Shown one piece after another: positions 1 to 16,833 of a stretch of 64,000 nt of DNA; within the stretch, counting starts at the first letter, position 1; every line of letters begins with the position of its first letter. The stretch is from Pomphorhynchus laevis (taxonomy: Eukaryota > Acanthocephala > Palaeacanthocephala > Echinorhynchida > Pomphorhynchidae), in assembly GCA_012934845.2 (NCBI GenBank), contig WNNJ02001574.1:1-64000 (forward strand). The letters are read 5' to 3'. The notes under the pieces were generated by a model. That model worked only from the letters and a program-made list of their open reading frames with translations, did not search any database and was not told the origin of the DNA. The translations under genes and the position numbers were made by a program.

Positions 1-154
1 ACATAAGTTTCAGAAATTAAAAATTAATATATTTTTATGTTTTAATTTCATTTTATATTTTCACAAAACGAAACAACCTTAATAAAGAATAAATGTAATT
101 CTATTATAGTTGAAGAAAACCTCGTAACAGCCAGTGATTTAAATGGTCACATAC

Positions 155-6567
<6,413 letters not shown>

Positions 6568-6966
6568 TATTTAATGATCTAAACATATGAATTGGAAATC
6601 AATTAGCATTTAAACTTGAATATTATACCTTTTGTAATTTACAAATAATTCTGTTATTAAGAGCAACGTCCATCAAATTCAAAACAAATTCTCCATCCGA
6701 CAATAATAAATCTGAAAACAACAATAGCGATCAAAAGTCAAATATGATTTTTTATAATCTGTAAATACAAATTATAATAAATGTTTAAAAATTTGAAATC
6801 TGAAATAATTTGTGGCTTCAAATGACTTTGCGAGATAGTTTGAAAACTCAGAATTTTTTTGTATAAACATTTAAAACTTAAAGGTTACAAAACTTAAATA
6901 AAAGTTTTTTATAGCTTATTATATAATTCTAAACACTTTCAGATTTGAAATTTATTTCCTTCAGTT
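6568..6966. other. Kinase upstream region, no gene seen
   Basis: AT-rich sequence upstream of the kinase start codon. It presumably holds the kinase 5' UTR and promoter on the minus strand, but no defined promoter element can be named. The first 25 bases beyond the start codon are shared with a copy at 20297-20350. Confidence 0.5.
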
Positions 6967-7085
6967 TTTTTAAATAGTTCATACTGATCCATTATTGATA
7001 AATAATTATTAAGGCTGGATCAAAGGAAAGAAGAAATTGTTTTTGATATTTCGCTAACTTCTGTTAGCATCTTCAGAAAATTACA
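6967..7085 (-). mobile_element. Hammerhead-type repeat, copy 1
   Basis: About 115-bp unit read on the minus strand. Core CTGAAGA at 7076-7070, one bulged T, stem GCTAAC/GTTAGC with an AGAA loop, then GAAA, TAT and C at 7045. TTTT before the core can pair with AAAA after the C. That is the C3-A9 / G12-A14 / H17 layout of a type I hammerhead ribozyme with a minimal stem III. The tail continues to a conserved end (GATCCAGC...TTATCAATAATGGATCA). Related copies lie at 7470-7582, 7627-7745 and 28430-28660. Confidence 0.65.
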
Positions 7086-7469
7086 GTTTTTTTTTTAATT
7101 TACATGCTTATATAAAAGTTCAAAACGATCGCCGTCATTTTCTTTTAGTAGCAACGGCGTTAGTGGAATTCCTTAGAAGTCGAGGCTGTTTGTGGGGCGG
7201 TGGGCTGATAAACCGATGTACTAAAATTGAAATTTTTCCTGTGGAGTAAAATGTAAGAATTGTATTTTAGATGATCATATTCGTATATTAATTACATATT
7301 GTAGAACATATCCCAACATAATATTTACGATCGATTAAAAAATATTAGTTTTAATTTCCACGGCAATTTGAAAGATTAGTTATAATGATATAATGATTTT
7401 AATGGAATAAATTATTCTAAAGTATTCAAAATTCCACATATATTACACCAGTATAAAACATGTTACATT

Positions 7470-7870
7470 TTTTAAATAGTTGATAATGATCTATTATTGA
7501 TAAAGAATTATTGGATCTGGATCAAAGGAAAGGAGACATTATTTTTGATATTTTGCTAACAATGTTAGCATTTTTTCAAAGCTTCTAGATAGCTGCCGAC
7601 CAGTGGCTCCATAGCTCTGTCGAATGATTTTAAATAGTTGATAATGATCCATTATTGATAAATAATTATTGGAGCTGGATCCAAGGAAATAAGACATTAT
7701 TTTTGATATTTCGCTAACTTCTGTTAGCATTTTCAGAAAATTACTGTAATTTTCTGAAGATGTAATTTTCCAAAATGACATGTAATTCATGTAATTTTCT
7801 GATGCTAACCGAAGTTAGTGAAATATCAAAAAAAATCATTTGTTCTTTGATCCAGTTTTGATTGTTCATA
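7470..7870. repeat. Cluster of hammerhead-type repeats (direct and inverted)
   Basis: Two minus-strand copies of the same unit, 7470-7582 and 7627-7745, lie 157 bp apart. Each carries the TTGATAATGATC(T/C)ATTATTGATAAA tail and the TTTTTGATATTT(C/T)GCTAAC hairpin. Both have mutated catalytic cores (for example CTGAAAA in place of CTGAAGA). From 7745 to about 7855 there is a plus-strand partial copy with GAAGTTAGTGAAATATCAAA and TTTGATCCAG, making a foldback with the second unit. No ORF is convincing. Confidence 0.7.
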
Positions 7871-8686
7871 TGTTCATATTGTTCATATGTTCATTCAGTT
7901 TTGATTGCATCAACATTACACAAATAAATTACAATTAAATAATCCTTGATAATGGTGCGCCCACGTACCACCGAAATATTGGATCTAAATTGTTAATAAT
8001 AACGTCTCCTCGCCTTATTTACAATCTATAAATAAACCACTTTTTTGATTAAGTATAAAGTTGTTTCTATAAAAAGAGTGGATTGGATAACCTGTAGAAA
8101 CGCCGGAATTAGTGGAAAGCGATCAATGGAAACTGAGATGGATAAGATATTTAGATTTTTTGTATTTAGCTTTTACTTTTTGGACGTCTAGTCAACATTC
8201 GAACAGAAGGAAAAAATATAACCACCAATAAAGAAAGGGCCGTGAAAATATTGTTGTTAAGTAAAGTTCGTTATACTATGGACAAATTTAACAAAATTAT
8301 ACAACTGGATTTGTACATGTTTTTCAGAAATCGTCAATTACTTAGCGAAAATTTTAAGGCTACTTTTTTAGAATGTATACAATGATTTAACGCAAAATAG
8401 TAACAGTTTAAAATATGACGAAATTCTTTCGTAATTTTCAATTAGTCATTACTGAAAAATATCAAAAGTTCAAGAGTCAAAATATATGAGACAGGGAACC
8501 GCAGTTCTCTGTCTCATAGGGAACGACAGTAATGAAATTATTCAGTTCATTTTTTGTATTAAAACTGATATTAACTTAAAGTAAAATTGTAAAAAACTCA
8601 TTACTTAAAATCACCACAAATGTCTTTAGAAATTTTTTAACATTTTTGTTTGTCAACATTTAATAACAATGAAGAGTGGTCCCGCT

Positions 8687-10090
8687 TCGGCAACATTTTC
8701 GAAAGGCGGACACAACTAGGCAAGAAAAAAATTATAAAAAACGAAAGACCTTTATTAGACATTTAAAAAACATCTTTCATTTTTTTGCAGCATAGTGTAG
8801 GTAAAGTTTGAAATTAAAATTATTTTTTTTTCAAAAAAAATAAAATTTGAATATTTTTCAAGTAAGTGTTCGGATTAGTTATTATTAGCACTTTGGTATG
8901 ATATCCTATCATCATTTTTAACTTATTATTTCCAACTTACAACAAATCAACGTATACACAAACAATTGGCATCATTACTTTATTATCTCGAATAAAAATA
9001 AATTTATTTTTAACAATTTTTAAAATTAAAAAAAAACTGGTTTAAAATTGGCGGAATTCGCGTGGAGACATCGGTGTAGACATAATAATGTTGATTTTTT
9101 CGACCAATTATTAAGAGGCATCTCTGATATTTATTAAAAACTTTTTTTCTTTCCTGTTACATATTTTAATTACAGTTAAAAATATCGTTTCAAGGCATTC
9201 AACACATGCGTTGTCATCACGTAGCGGTCCGCTGATCAATGCGTGAAGATTCCAAACCATCTAAAAATCGTTCAAACACATTATAATTTCAGTTTTCTCG
9301 TTATTGAAGAAATAAAACCAGCGTTTAAAATTTTTAAAATAGTTAAAGATAAATTTATTTCTATTCAAGATAGTAAAGTAATGATGCCAATTGTTTGTGT
9401 ATACGTTGATTTATTGTAAGTTGGAAATAATAAGTTAAAAATGATGATAGGATATCATACCAAAGTGTTTAAAAAAGTATTTTGAAGTTCAAAAAATTAG
9501 ATTTTGTTTTACAACGTAATAGATGTTAAATCAATCTCAAACTTGAAAATAATGTAGATATATGATTTGTAATCGTATTATAATAATATTGCAGTACACA
9601 AACTACTAATAAGGGCAATGGTAAAATTTTAATTAGTTTTGTTTTAATTTAAAATATTAAAATTAAAATTTTTTCAACATACTGAATAAATCAATTCATA
9701 AGTTTTTGTGTAAATGTTAAATGATAGATGGTCGATGTTGTGAGATGAAAAAAAAGTATGGGTTATCATATCGATTTTTTTAGGAAAAATTATTTTCAAG
9801 TTCAAAAAATTGAACATTTTCTCTGAAGCGTAATATACGTCGTATCGAGCTAAAACTTATATGTGGTGTAGATACATAATGTGCTATCATTGTGTGATAA
9901 TTTTTAACTAATCCGAACACTTACTTGAAAAATATTCAAATTTTAATTTTATTGAAAAAAATTAATTTTAATTTCAAACTTTACTTACACTATGCTGCAA
10001 AAAAATGAAAGATGTTTTTTAAATTTCTAATAAAGGTCTTTCGTGTTTTATAATTTTTTTCTTGCCTAGTTGTGTCCGCCTTTCGGAAAT
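8687..10090. mobile_element. Long foldback element interrupted by another repeat
   Basis: The left arm 8693-9015 is repeated in inverted orientation as 9330-9465 plus 9905-10086. Shared landmarks include GGCGGACACAACTAGGCAAG, AAAGACCTTTATTAGA, CAGCATAGTGTA, AAGTGTTCGGATTAGTTA and CATTACTTTA. The right arm is split by about 440 bp (roughly 9462-9907) that is missing from the left arm, so that piece was inserted later. The central spacer (9030-9330) has no ORF. It looks like a Foldback/MITE-type non-coding element; no transposase is present. Confidence 0.75.
9462..9907. mobile_element. Inserted AT-rich repeat inside the foldback right arm
   Basis: Present only in the right arm of the surrounding foldback. 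It holds two diverged direct copies of about 110 bp (9478-9590 and 9793-9903), each starting with ATTTT(G/C)AAGTTCAAAAAATT. The second copy extends into an inverted match with 10262-10412 (GATACATAATGTGCTATCATTGTG). No coding sequence. Confidence 0.6.
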
Positions 10091-10412
10091 GTTGCCCCCG
10101 CTTCATCATCGGGTGCCCCTACGTCTTTCGACAACGCGATCTGGTGGCTTTGACGTGTGCTTAGAGATAAGTCAATAAAGAGTACATGCTCGAGATTTGA
10201 ACCCTGAACATAGAGTTTGCAATGCACACGTCTCCACCATTCGGCCAAGCGTGGCCGAATGGTGGGTAAAGTTTGAAATTAAAATTATTTTTTTTTTCAA
10301 AAAAATAAAAATTTGAATATTTTTCAAGTAAGTGTTCGGATTAGTTAAAAATTATCACACAATGATAGCACATTATGTATCTACACCACATATAAGTTTT
10401 GGCTCGATACGA
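9835..10412. repeat. Second inverted repeat pair (150-bp arms)
   Basis: The segment 9835-9990 recurs inverted at 10262-10412 with few differences, sharing TACGTCGTATCGAGC, ACTTATATGTGGTGTAG and CACTTACTTGAAAAAT. The 270-bp spacer contains the end of the larger foldback and the tRNA-like segment, so this foldback overlaps the first one. Confidence 0.75.
10180..10250 (-). ncRNA. tRNA-derived SINE head or tRNA pseudogene
   Basis: On the minus strand the sequence has a pol III A box, TGGCCGAATGG (10247-10237), and, 33 bases further, a B box GGTTCAAATCT (10203-10193). This spacing and wording match class II (Ser/Leu-like) tRNAs. A proper anticodon stem and acceptor stem could not be drawn, so it is not a working tRNA gene. 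The A-box half also forms a palindrome with its own upstream flank, giving a second A box on the plus strand at 10251. Confidence 0.55.
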
Positions 10413-10414
10413 CG

Positions 10415-10708
10415 TATAATAATACAATAATTTATTTAACGTGGCAAATGCGTGCAAAATGCACGCTTACATGACCACTAACAAACAAAAAAAGAACATC
10501 AAAGGTCACAGGTAATTAGTTAATTGTTGAAATAAAATTGGATTTGGCGTTTGAAGTACGGCATAGATGTTGATTGGCGGATATGAATAGGCAGTTGATT
10601 CCACAAGAGAGGAGCAGCCACAACGAAGGAGCGGAAGCCAAAAGAGGTAGAGTAGTTTGGGACATGTAAAAGAAGGGAATTACGGGAACGCAAGGTACAG
10701 TAAACTTT
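10415..10708 (-). pseudogene. L2-like LINE 3' end (5'-truncated copy)
   Basis: Minus-strand 3' end of the LINE family that recurs through the window. It encodes CTLRSRNSLLLHVPNYSTSF, GFRSFVVAAPLLWNQLPIH and the end of ORF2, followed by a short 3' UTR with the conserved hairpin (10441-10478) and a TTATTGTATTATTA tail. It begins abruptly at the TVYC codons, so it is 5'-truncated. It abuts the inverted repeat ending near 10412. Confidence 0.85.
10441..10478 (-). ncRNA. LINE 3'-terminal hairpin
   Basis: On the minus strand: GTGG, TCATGTAA, GCGTGC, loop, GCACGC, ATTTG, CCAC. This is a 4-bp outer and 6-bp inner stem separated by an internal loop. The same structure ends the copies at 12721, 24791 and 55509 with different apical loops. 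By analogy with L2-clade elements such as UnaL2 it is probably the reverse-transcriptase recognition element. Confidence 0.7.
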
Positions 10709-11125
10709 TATCTTGGCCGAACGCCTCCACCATTCGGCCAAGCGTGGCCAAATGGTGGAGGCGTGTGCTAACTGCACGCTTACATGACCACTAACAAAAA
10801 AGAACAGCAATAGTCACAGATTAATTAGTTAATTGTTGAAATTGAATTGGATTTGGCGTTTGAAGCACGGCATTGATGTTGATTGGCGAATATGAATGGG
10901 CAAATGATTCCACGAGAGAGGAGCAGCCACAACGAAGGAGCGGAAGCCAAAAGAGGTAGAGTAGTTTGGGACATGTAAAAGAAGGGAATTACGGGAACGC
11001 AAGGTACAGTAAACTTTTATCTTGGCCGAACGCCTCCACCATTCGGCCAAGCGTGGCCGAATGGTGGAGGCGTGTGCTAACTGCACGCTTACATGACCAC
11101 TAACAAAAAAGAACAGCAATAGTTG
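10510..11125 (-). repeat. 309-bp tandem duplication of the LINE 3' end
   Basis: The block 10510-10818 is repeated at 10819-11125 with an exact 309-base offset and only scattered differences (for example both carry the ORF2 end HVPNYSTSFGFRSF). Each unit also includes a 19-bp palindrome, CGCCTCCACCATTCGGCCA with its complement and a 4-base loop (10729-10770 and 11031-11072), which contains the same A-box sequence as the tRNA-like segment at 10237. The second hairpin half of the LINE tail is missing from both units. Confidence 0.85.
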
Positions 11126-11184
11126 ACTAATTTGACAAATTTAACAGTTGACTAATTTAACAGCATTAGTTGACTATTTAACTA

Positions 11185-12775
11185 ATCCTTGCCCAACAAA
11201 ACCTCGCCTGCCGATCCCCTGCCTACCCACATATTAAAATCTATATGCTCATCGATATCCCCATTTCTCACAACCTTGTTTAACTCGTCCATCCGCAGTC
11301 GTATCTTCTCTTCACACTGGAAATCCGCAATCGTTCGTCCCCTCCTTAAGAAACAATCGCTCGACCCCTCCCTTCCTTCTAGCTATCGCCCCATTTCACT
11401 ACTCCCTACTCTTTCAAAGCTCTTAGAACGCCTCATCTTAATACAAATCAACGCTTATCTCTCCTCATCCAATCTGTACCCTCCTTTCCAATCCGCTTTC
11501 CGCTCTAATCACTCGACAGAAATCGCATGCATAAAAGTGTACAACGACTTACTCATTTCTCGAGACAAGGCTCTATATAGTGTTCTCATCTCCCTCGACC
11601 TCTCCTCCGCATTCGACATTGTCGACCACTCCGTCCTCCTTTCTCGCCTTCGTTATGATTACGGCTTTTCTTCCTCCTCCGTAGCTTGGTTCGCCTCATA
11701 TCTATCCGACCGTTCCTTTCGCGTCTGTTCTAATTCATCATCATCCCCTCCCATCCCTATTTTTTGCGGGGTTCCACAAGGTTCAGTCCTAGGTCCCCTG
11801 CTTTTCTCTCTTTTGCTTGGCGATCTCTCTCCATTTATCAAACCTTACTCCTTTAACGTCATGCAATACGCCGATGACATTCCAATATATGCTCATGCAC
11901 CCGCATATCGCATACACGATATCGGCATTTCTGCCTCCAACTTTCTTTCTTCTATCTACAAACGTCTCTCCAATCTTCATCTCGTTCTAAACGCCGAAAA
12001 GTCCAAAATAATGTGGATTCCTTCCCCGTAAACCAAGCATATCTCCTCCCATTGTATCTTTTGCCTCATCGATCATCCCTATAGTCCACAATCTCACTTT
12101 CTTAGGCTTCCATTTCGATGATCACCTTTCCCTTAAACCCTTCGTCCGTGACAAGGTCCGCTCGTCTAACTTAATTCTTCGTGACATCCGCCGTATCCGC
12201 CCCCTTATCGACTTCCGTTCTTGTATGTCTCTTCTTTCATCGCTTCTTTTTTCTAAAATCGATTACTGCCTTAGCCTTTTCGCCAATTCTCCAAAATCCA
12301 TCATCCTACCCCTACAACGAATAATCAACACCGCCGTTCGAGTGCTCTTTCGTCTCCGTCGCTTCGACCACACATCCACATATTTTGCATAACTCTCCTG
12401 GCCCACCATCCACATCCGCATCAAACTCCGCCTTCTTCTCGTTACTTTCGTCTCATCGCTGTCGGCTCCCCATCGTTCATCAACCTTCCTTTCTTAGACG
12501 ATACTCGCCCCACCTCGCTATCGCTTCGTTCCTGTCATACCCTCTTACTCCACGTTCCTAATTACTCCAACAACTACGGTCTCCGATCCTTCCTCGTCGC
12601 CGCCTCACTCGCCTGGAATCAACTCCCTCTCGACGTCCGCCGCGCTCCCTCCTTTATCACATTCAAACACCTCCTCCGTTCACACCTTCTCGACACCTGA
12701 TTCACAGTTTTGTTTTTGTTGTGGTCATGTAAGCGTGCGCTTGCACGCATTTGCCACGTTAAAATAAATCCTTTT
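11185..12775 (+). pseudogene. L2-like LINE, RT to 3' end (5'-truncated)
   Basis: The open frame 11189-12031 (280 residues, first ATG arbitrary) is the reverse transcriptase: SAIVRPLLKKQSLDPSLPSS, YRPISLLPTLSKLLERL, FRSNHSTEIACIKVYNDLL, ISLDLSSAFDIVDH (palm A), GVPQGSVLGPLLFSLLLGDL (palm B) and MQYADDIPIY (palm C, YADD at 11864). After a frame change the thumb continues (HNLTFLGFHFDDHLSLKPFV, RRIRPLIDFRSCMSLLSSLL, RRFDHTS) to the 3' UTR with hairpin 12721-12757 and ACGTTAAAATAAATCC. NHSTE and the short 3' UTR suggest the L2/CR1 group. Endonuclease and ORF1 are missing, and the thumb carries disruptions. Confidence 0.88.
12721..12757 (+). ncRNA. LINE 3'-terminal hairpin
   Basis: GTGG/CCAC outer stem and GCGTGC/GCACGC inner stem, apical loop GCTT. 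It is followed by the short ACGTTAAAATAAAT tail of the element. Confidence 0.7.
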
Positions 12776-12782
12776 TTACAGT

Positions 12783-15290
12783 AAACAGGACGAGATTTGT
12801 CGAGAAAAGTGAATAACCCTTTCATGAAGGGTTATGAAAAGTTATAAGACGAAAAGCAATGGTAAGAAGACGAATTTGAACACGACAATAAATGGTAGAC
12901 AAATCGAGAGAAATAAGATGGTTGGATGTATGATCAAAGCGACGAAGACGGAGGAGAACTCGGACGGCTGCGTTGATGATGCGTAGAAAAGGAAGAAGAG
13001 TTGATTTAGGTGAGTTGACAAATAGACTGAGACAGTAATAAAGTCTTGAGAACATGAGAGAAGATATGAGAGTCATACATGAAGGGAAATCGATCAATCT
13101 ACGAATTTGACGGAGTTTGCGGAGAATCAAGGTAGATGAGCGTACTTTATCACTAACGAAAGGTTTAAGTGAAAGTCGGTTGTCGAAATGAAAGCCTAGG
13201 AAAACGAGATTATCAACGATAGGAAGAATTGTAGAATTTAATGATACGGGGGGGGGTTCTAAGCCGGAGCGTCGAGGAAAGATCTACATTATTTTGGATT
13301 TATTAGGATATAGATTAAGACGAAGAGAAGAAATGTGATTGAATACTGATACAAGACAGTTGGAAGCAGAAACACTAAGATCATGAATACGACATGCATG
13401 TGCATTAGTATAGATGAGGATGTCATCAGCACATTGCATAACATGGAAGTTGAATGTATGAGAAATAGAACACAAATCACCGAGAAGAGAGAAAAAACAA
13501 ATGGCCTAATACGGAGCCTTGTGGAACACCGGACGGGATGAAAGAAGGATGCGAGAGAGTAGAGTTAGAACAAACGCGAAAAGTATGGTTTGATAGATAT
13601 AAAGAAAACCATGTCTTGGTGTGTAAAGAGAAGTCATAATCATGACGATGACGATGGAGAAAAATCAAGTGATCGACAATGTCGAAAGCAAATGATAGAT
13701 CAAAATAAACTATGACACTACATAATTTTTGATCGCACGAGATGAGTAAGTCGTTATAAACTTTAAGACAGACAATTTCGGTAGATTGATTAGAGCGAAA
13801 AGCGGCTTGAAAGGGAAGAAATAAGTTGGAAGGAAAGAGATATGTATTAACTTGCTTGAGAAAGAGACGTTCAAGAAGTTTAGAGAGGTTTGGGAGAAGT
13901 GAGATAGGACGGTACGAAGATGGTAGTGAAGGGTCAAGAGATTGCTTTTTGAGGAGGGCGAAGTTGTGCATTTCCAATAGGAAGGAAATGTGCGGCTGCT
14001 AATATACAAGTTGAACAAAGTGCTTAGGATCGGTGAGATAGATGAGCAGATTTTTTAAGCAAGTGGGTGGGAATTGGGTCAGAAGGAGAGGTTTTATTAG
14101 GTAATGACAGAAGAACCGAAGAAACTTCGTCAGACGAAACGGGAAGGTGGAATAGCTCTGGGGGAAGTATTTAAAGAGATGAGAGGATACAAGGGGCATA
14201 TGGGTAGAACGTAATTTAAATTAGATAGTTTAGATTGCAGATAAGAGGAAAATTCATCAGGATTTATGTTGCAAGGGGTAGATGATCGTGAAAGAATTCA
14301 ATTTAAGATTTTCTAGTGAAATTTAGAGTTGGAAGATGACTCGAGTTGATTTCGCCAAAAGAGAGTATGCTTAGTACGCATAAGAATGAGATGGGAACGG
14401 CAGATAGAAAGATAGGAAGACCGGAGATTTGGAGTGGGTGAGGTTAGAGAACATTTAAGAAAGCGATTAATCGCACGAAAAGAGTGATGGAGCCGATGCT
14501 TAGAAAGACTACAGTCTGAATCGAACCAGGGAGCATGGCGTGACCGCTGAAAACGTCGTGATCAAATATGCAGAAGGTTATTAAGGATGTTCGTAAGTTT
14601 AGAATCAAACAGAATGAAGAGATCATCGAGAGAGATAGTTAAGAGGAAGTAAAAAGCGTGAAGAATTGAGTAAGGCTGTGCAGAGAATAGGGATATCGAG
14701 AAGTTTTCAGGGTCGAATTGGTGTGAAGAATGGTGGAGGCGGAGAAGCAGGATGGGGACGAGTAGGAGTAAGAGTGACAAGGAATTGATCCGACAAACCA
14801 GGATCAGTAATTGACAAGGACGTATAGTCATTGAAGTAGTTAGGAACAGCAATGATGTCGAAAGCACCGCAGATAATATGAGTTGGGCTTGTTGAAAGTA
14901 ATTTATAATTAAAATCAGAAAAAAGATTAGTTAAAGTGATAGAGACATTGGGTGACGAGCAATGGTAATAATACCACCATGGTTAGAAGCAGTAGATGTA
15001 TGAGAGACAATTGGACGAGCTGATTCAACTAGAGAACAACCAGAGCGACATAGACGACGACTAACAAGATCGTCGGAGTCAGAGTGCCAGGATCCGGTAA
15101 TGCAGATAATATTGATAGATAATTGATCGAAGATATCAAGGAGCATATCAGCTTTATAAAGAATGGAGCGTGTTGAATAGACTAAGACGAAAAGCATGGT
15201 CAGGAGCGAGATCGACTAGTATAGAAGACAAGGGGGAGAGATGGGACGCCATCGGATTTTTGGCCTTATGTGTAGAACGTTAAAATTTCC
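12783..15290 (-). pseudogene. L2-like LINE, inverted, degraded (endonuclease and RT)
   Basis: Minus-strand copy of the same family, facing the previous one tail to tail. Reading from its 5' side: endonuclease traces (NIICITGSWHSDSDDLVSRR and NHGGIITIA near 15197-14931), linker pieces (14867-14444), RT at 13977-13477 (LLKKQSLDPSLPSSYRPISL, FRSNQSTEIVCLKVYNDLL, DLSFAFDIVDHL, SGVPQGSVLGHL), palm C at about 13450-13430 (QCADDILIYT, where Y is replaced by C), then the thumb (RQIRRLIDFPSCMTLISS). It stops at FLDKSRPVYC without the C-terminus or 3' hairpin. At least six frame breaks. Coordinates of the 5' limit are approximate. Confidence 0.82.
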
Positions 15291-15779
15291 CACTAATAAA
15301 TAATCCAATATGAGTGAGCAATCAATTTATAATGTAAAAATTTCTGTTGATTTGATTTATTGATAAGGATGGCTCGTCGTTTGTTTCACGTCAATGTTTC
15401 TCAATGTGAGCTAAATTGAGTTGGGTAATATCAGAAGGGTAGCGGTCAGGATATATACGACAAGTAGATGAAGTGATAAGAAGTATAAAACGTTAAGAGA
15501 GTACCAAGGACGCATGTGAACTATGTCGGAAAACGATTTTTAGGAGTGGAAGACTGAGATGATTGGATTTAGTGGATTTGTTTCAACGGATAAAAGATTT
15601 AGGAGCGATATTATTGAAAAGGGATGGATGTTTTTAGTTCTTTGGTTGACAATTATAATGTTTTATTTTGCTTCGATTTATGTTTTTACTGTTTGATCGT
15701 TTTCTTTTGTTGTGCATTTTTACTTTTTTACTTTTTTCATCTTTATTTTATTTCTTCATTATTTTCTTTGTATATACCA

Positions 15780-16800
15780 TCAAAATCGCATGTCTTGTGA
15801 AATACAAGACATTAAAAAAGGCAAATCACCTGTATCGATTAATACACTTATAAAAGATGTAGAGAATGAATTTCTAGCGCAAAAGATGCTCCTTCCAATA
15901 AGGTGGAACGCTTTTGCGCTGAAAATAACTTGGGATAATGACGAATGCAAAACCACCTTTCAAAAGAAGAGGTACCGTCAAAGATAACATCTCTCGGGAA
16001 AGTGTATTTGAGCAGTACATTTTGAAAGATGGTTTTGCCAGAATAACATTCAAAAATGTAAATATAAAAAAACATTCCGGATAAAGCTACAACAAATAAA
16101 AGGAATCAAAGTCACTGACACTTCTCTGCGTGCTACGGGAATCCTTAGGGATGTCCTTTCGTTCCAGAGGTAGAGGATGCCAAGGATTTGACAGATAAGT
16201 ACGGAATAACTGTAATAAAAAAGTAAATCCTATATCCAAGCTTACAGCTCTTTTCTTGTGAAAAGAGCTGTATGTGATTTACAAAAGCTGCGCGACTCTC
16301 GACCTGGAATTTTGGGTCATCAAATCAAATTGGTAATTTTCGATGAGGATGACGTGAAATTCCGGTATCCACAGTGCTACTGCTGTCAGCGATGGGGCCA
16401 CTTTTCAAACATGTGTTCGGAAAGTGGTCTTCGCTGTGTGCACGGTGGAGACGAGCATGAATCACAAAATTATGAAAAAAGGTGCGAAAGACCTAAGTAT
16501 GCTAACTGTACACATTTACAAGCCGCAAAAAAACAGTCGGGTGATCAACATGTCTCCGAGATGAGAATGCTGATCGACCGACTAAACGAACTGAAAAAAA
16601 GGTGACGATAGTGACCGCGAAAAATAAAAATATAAAAACAAAATTATTATCAAAAGAGAATGAAATACAAAGTTTGAAAGCAGATATAAGCAGAATATCA
16701 ATAAGTAATTACAAAAACAATAATGAAAATAAAAAAGTAGAAAAAAAACTCAAATCGTTTTTCAACTTTAAAAAATGCAGATGCAGAAGGGGATGACATA
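15780..16800 (+). pseudogene. I-like LINE ORF1 (zinc knuckles), broken
   Basis: Frames near 15790-15980 read SCEIQDIKKGKSPVSINTLI and KDVENEFLAQKMLLPIRW, an ORF1 N-terminal pattern of I-group LINEs. After breaks, 16258-16605 gives KLVIFDEDDVKFRYPQCYCC, QRWGHFSNMCSESGLRCVHGG, EHESQNYEKRCERPKYANC: three CCHC-type knuckles that bind nucleic acid in this family. A Lys/Asn-rich tail (16602-16796) looks coiled. Some knuckle cysteines are changed (CVHGG for CVNCG), in line with decay. Confidence 0.75.
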
Positions 16801-16833
16801 AACGTGGAGTTTGGCCACTTAGTTTCCTCAGAC

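Noticed and set aside
10180-10250. Working tRNA gene
   Set aside because: A and B boxes are present but no acceptor stem or anticodon stem can be formed; tRNA-derived repeat is a better call.
11659-11980. Minus-strand open frames overlapping the L2-like RT (60 and 63 codons)
   Set aside because: They are antisense shadows of a clear RT reading frame.
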